Of a stretch of 64,000 bases of DNA, positions 63,315-64,000 are shown in pieces. Source of the DNA: Azoarcus sp031546845 (GTDB lineage Bacteria; Pseudomonadota; Gammaproteobacteria; Burkholderiales; Rhodocyclaceae); contig JAVBJT010000019.1 of the NCBI GenBank assembly GCA_031546845.1, positions 1-64,000 on the forward strand. Direction: 5' to 3'. The number at the start of each line of letters is the position of its first letter. Positions within the stretch are counted from its first letter, which is position 1. The notes under the pieces were generated by a model. The model was given only the letters and a program-made list of their open reading frames with translations, had not been told where the DNA came from and did no database searches. Both the position numbers and the translations under genes were made by a program.

Positions 63315-63326
63315 GGCCTTGCTCGC

Positions 63327-64000
63327 TCAATACATGGGAATGGGGGCGAAGAGGTTTTCGTCGTCTGATTTCGTGCTCTTTTCAACGGGGGCGGGCCGGG
63401 CGCGGTCGGCTTGTTGGCTTGCGGGCGGCGGGGCGGCGAAAAGATCGGTGATTGCGGGCTGTACCTGCTCCTCAAGCCGCGCCCACATGGCGTCCGTATA
63501 GCGGTGCAGGTCGAGCGCCTGAATGCAGAACAAGGCATAAACGGTGCAGTCGAGCACTTCGTTTCGGGGCCGTTGTTTGACCCAGCGGTATTGAGCGCCG
63601 CCGGCAACCTTTTGCAGCACGCGGATTTCGGCGGTCAGCTGCTCGTAGAATTCCAGCGGCAGGTCTTCGCTGGTGTGGATCCTCCCAGGGCCGTCGTTGA
63701 TGATGCGCAGCCGCCCGTAGATAAGGTCTTTGGCGGTATCGGTGCCGACGTGCCAGAGCTTGACGCCGTGCTTGAGTACCGTGCCGCGCCAGTTCACATC
63801 CATGCGGCTGCTGCGGCCCTTGATCGGGCCACCGTAGGCGGTATCGCCGCGCACGCCATAGATGCGGCGGCGCTCGCGCTGGCGGACGAAGTTATAGACC
63901 TGGTGGGTGAAGTGGCCGCCGGTGTCGATGGCCGCGGCATCGAGCCCCATGCTGTTGCCGGGCGATGCCGCCATTGGATAGCGGCTGAGAAGGTAATCGT
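63327..64000 (-). CDS. Terminase large subunit, C-terminal part (gpA family), cut by window end
   Basis: The frame is open to the right edge, 224 codons visible. It is the nuclease half of a GpA-type terminase: GLDAAAIDTGGHFTHQVYNFVRQRERRRIYGVRGDTAYGG (with the metal-site Asp), KGRSSRMDVNWRGTVLKHGVKLWHVGTDTAKDLIYGRLRI and RPRNEVLDCTVYALFCIQAL. The C-terminal tail is Pro/Ala-rich. It cuts cos-type or concatemeric DNA and drives it into the portal. The ATPase half lies outside the window. Confidence 0.9.
   Translation of the reverse strand, partial: DYLLSRYPMAASPGNSMGLDAAAIDTGGHFTHQVYNFVRQRERRRIYGVRGDTAYGGPIKGRSSRMDVNWRGTVLKHGVKLWHVGTDTAKDLIYGRLRIINDGPGRIHTSEDLPLEFYEQLTAEIRVLQKVAGGAQYRWVKQRPRNEVLDCTVYALFCIQALDLHRYTDAMWARLEEQVQPAITDLFAAPPPASQQADRARPAPVEKSTKSDDENLFAPIPMY

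Overview
The window is bacterial chromosome of high G+C content, almost certainly from a betaproteobacterium. The gene order rluB, rimP-nusA-infB-rbfA-truB-rpsO-pnp, the monofunctional RelA and the polyhydroxybutyrate-type genes fit Rhodocyclales or a relative; I cannot resolve the genus. Bases 1 to about 32.3 kb are host DNA and about 32.4 kb to the right edge is a prophage that is cut off by the window end.

Host part. 1-3 kb: a PhaB/FabG-type reductase that runs off the left edge, 3-hydroxybutyryl-CoA dehydrogenase and a pirin. 3.1-6.6 kb: a degenerate-looking alpha/beta hydrolase and an AmmeMemoRadiSam trio (amrB-amrA-amrS). 6.7-8.5 kb: ispD-ispF-thpR with overlapping ends. 8.6-12 kb: a fused CoA-transferase with a GntP-type permease, probably for uptake and activation of hydroxy or keto acids. 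12.3-16.5 kb: a heavy-metal-type P-ATPase cluster with three small basic or membrane proteins and two HMA-like proteins that lack CxxC. 16.7-18.6 kb: host-attachment protein, flavodoxin and MtfA. 18.8-31.8 kb: relA, rluB, the translation/transcription operon and a divergent DksA-type protein.

Prophage. A 48-bp copy of the 3' part of a tRNA-His gene at 32.39 kb looks like one attachment-site end. The left arm (32.6-36.8 kb, + strand) holds a C4-like antisense RNA and its structured target region ahead of a small ORF and a KilA-N protein, then two near-identical promoter/operator/leader units flanking a KorA-like regulator, and a coiled-coil/VWA pair. From 37 kb to the right edge nearly everything is on the - strand and is read leftward as a late region of a siphovirus: large terminase (partial), Mor-like regulator, a second C4-like module with an Icd/Ant-style pair, a zinc-ribbon membrane protein, hicAB on the opposite strand, a fibre cassette flanked by 36-bp direct repeats, gpW, portal, protease/scaffold, decoration protein, capsid, connectors, holin and lysozyme, tail tube, tape measure and large tail-tip proteins, ending with a D12-class adenine methylase. 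Integrase, main repressor and replication genes are not in the window and should lie to the right.

The most interesting points are the two matching C4-like RNA modules controlling two different antirepressor-type genes in one prophage, the duplicated operator with a conserved 12-codon upstream reading frame, the repeat-flanked fibre cassette, and the P-ATPase cluster in which three HMA-like domains share a GR[IV]R[LF]R motif and no metal-binding CxxC.
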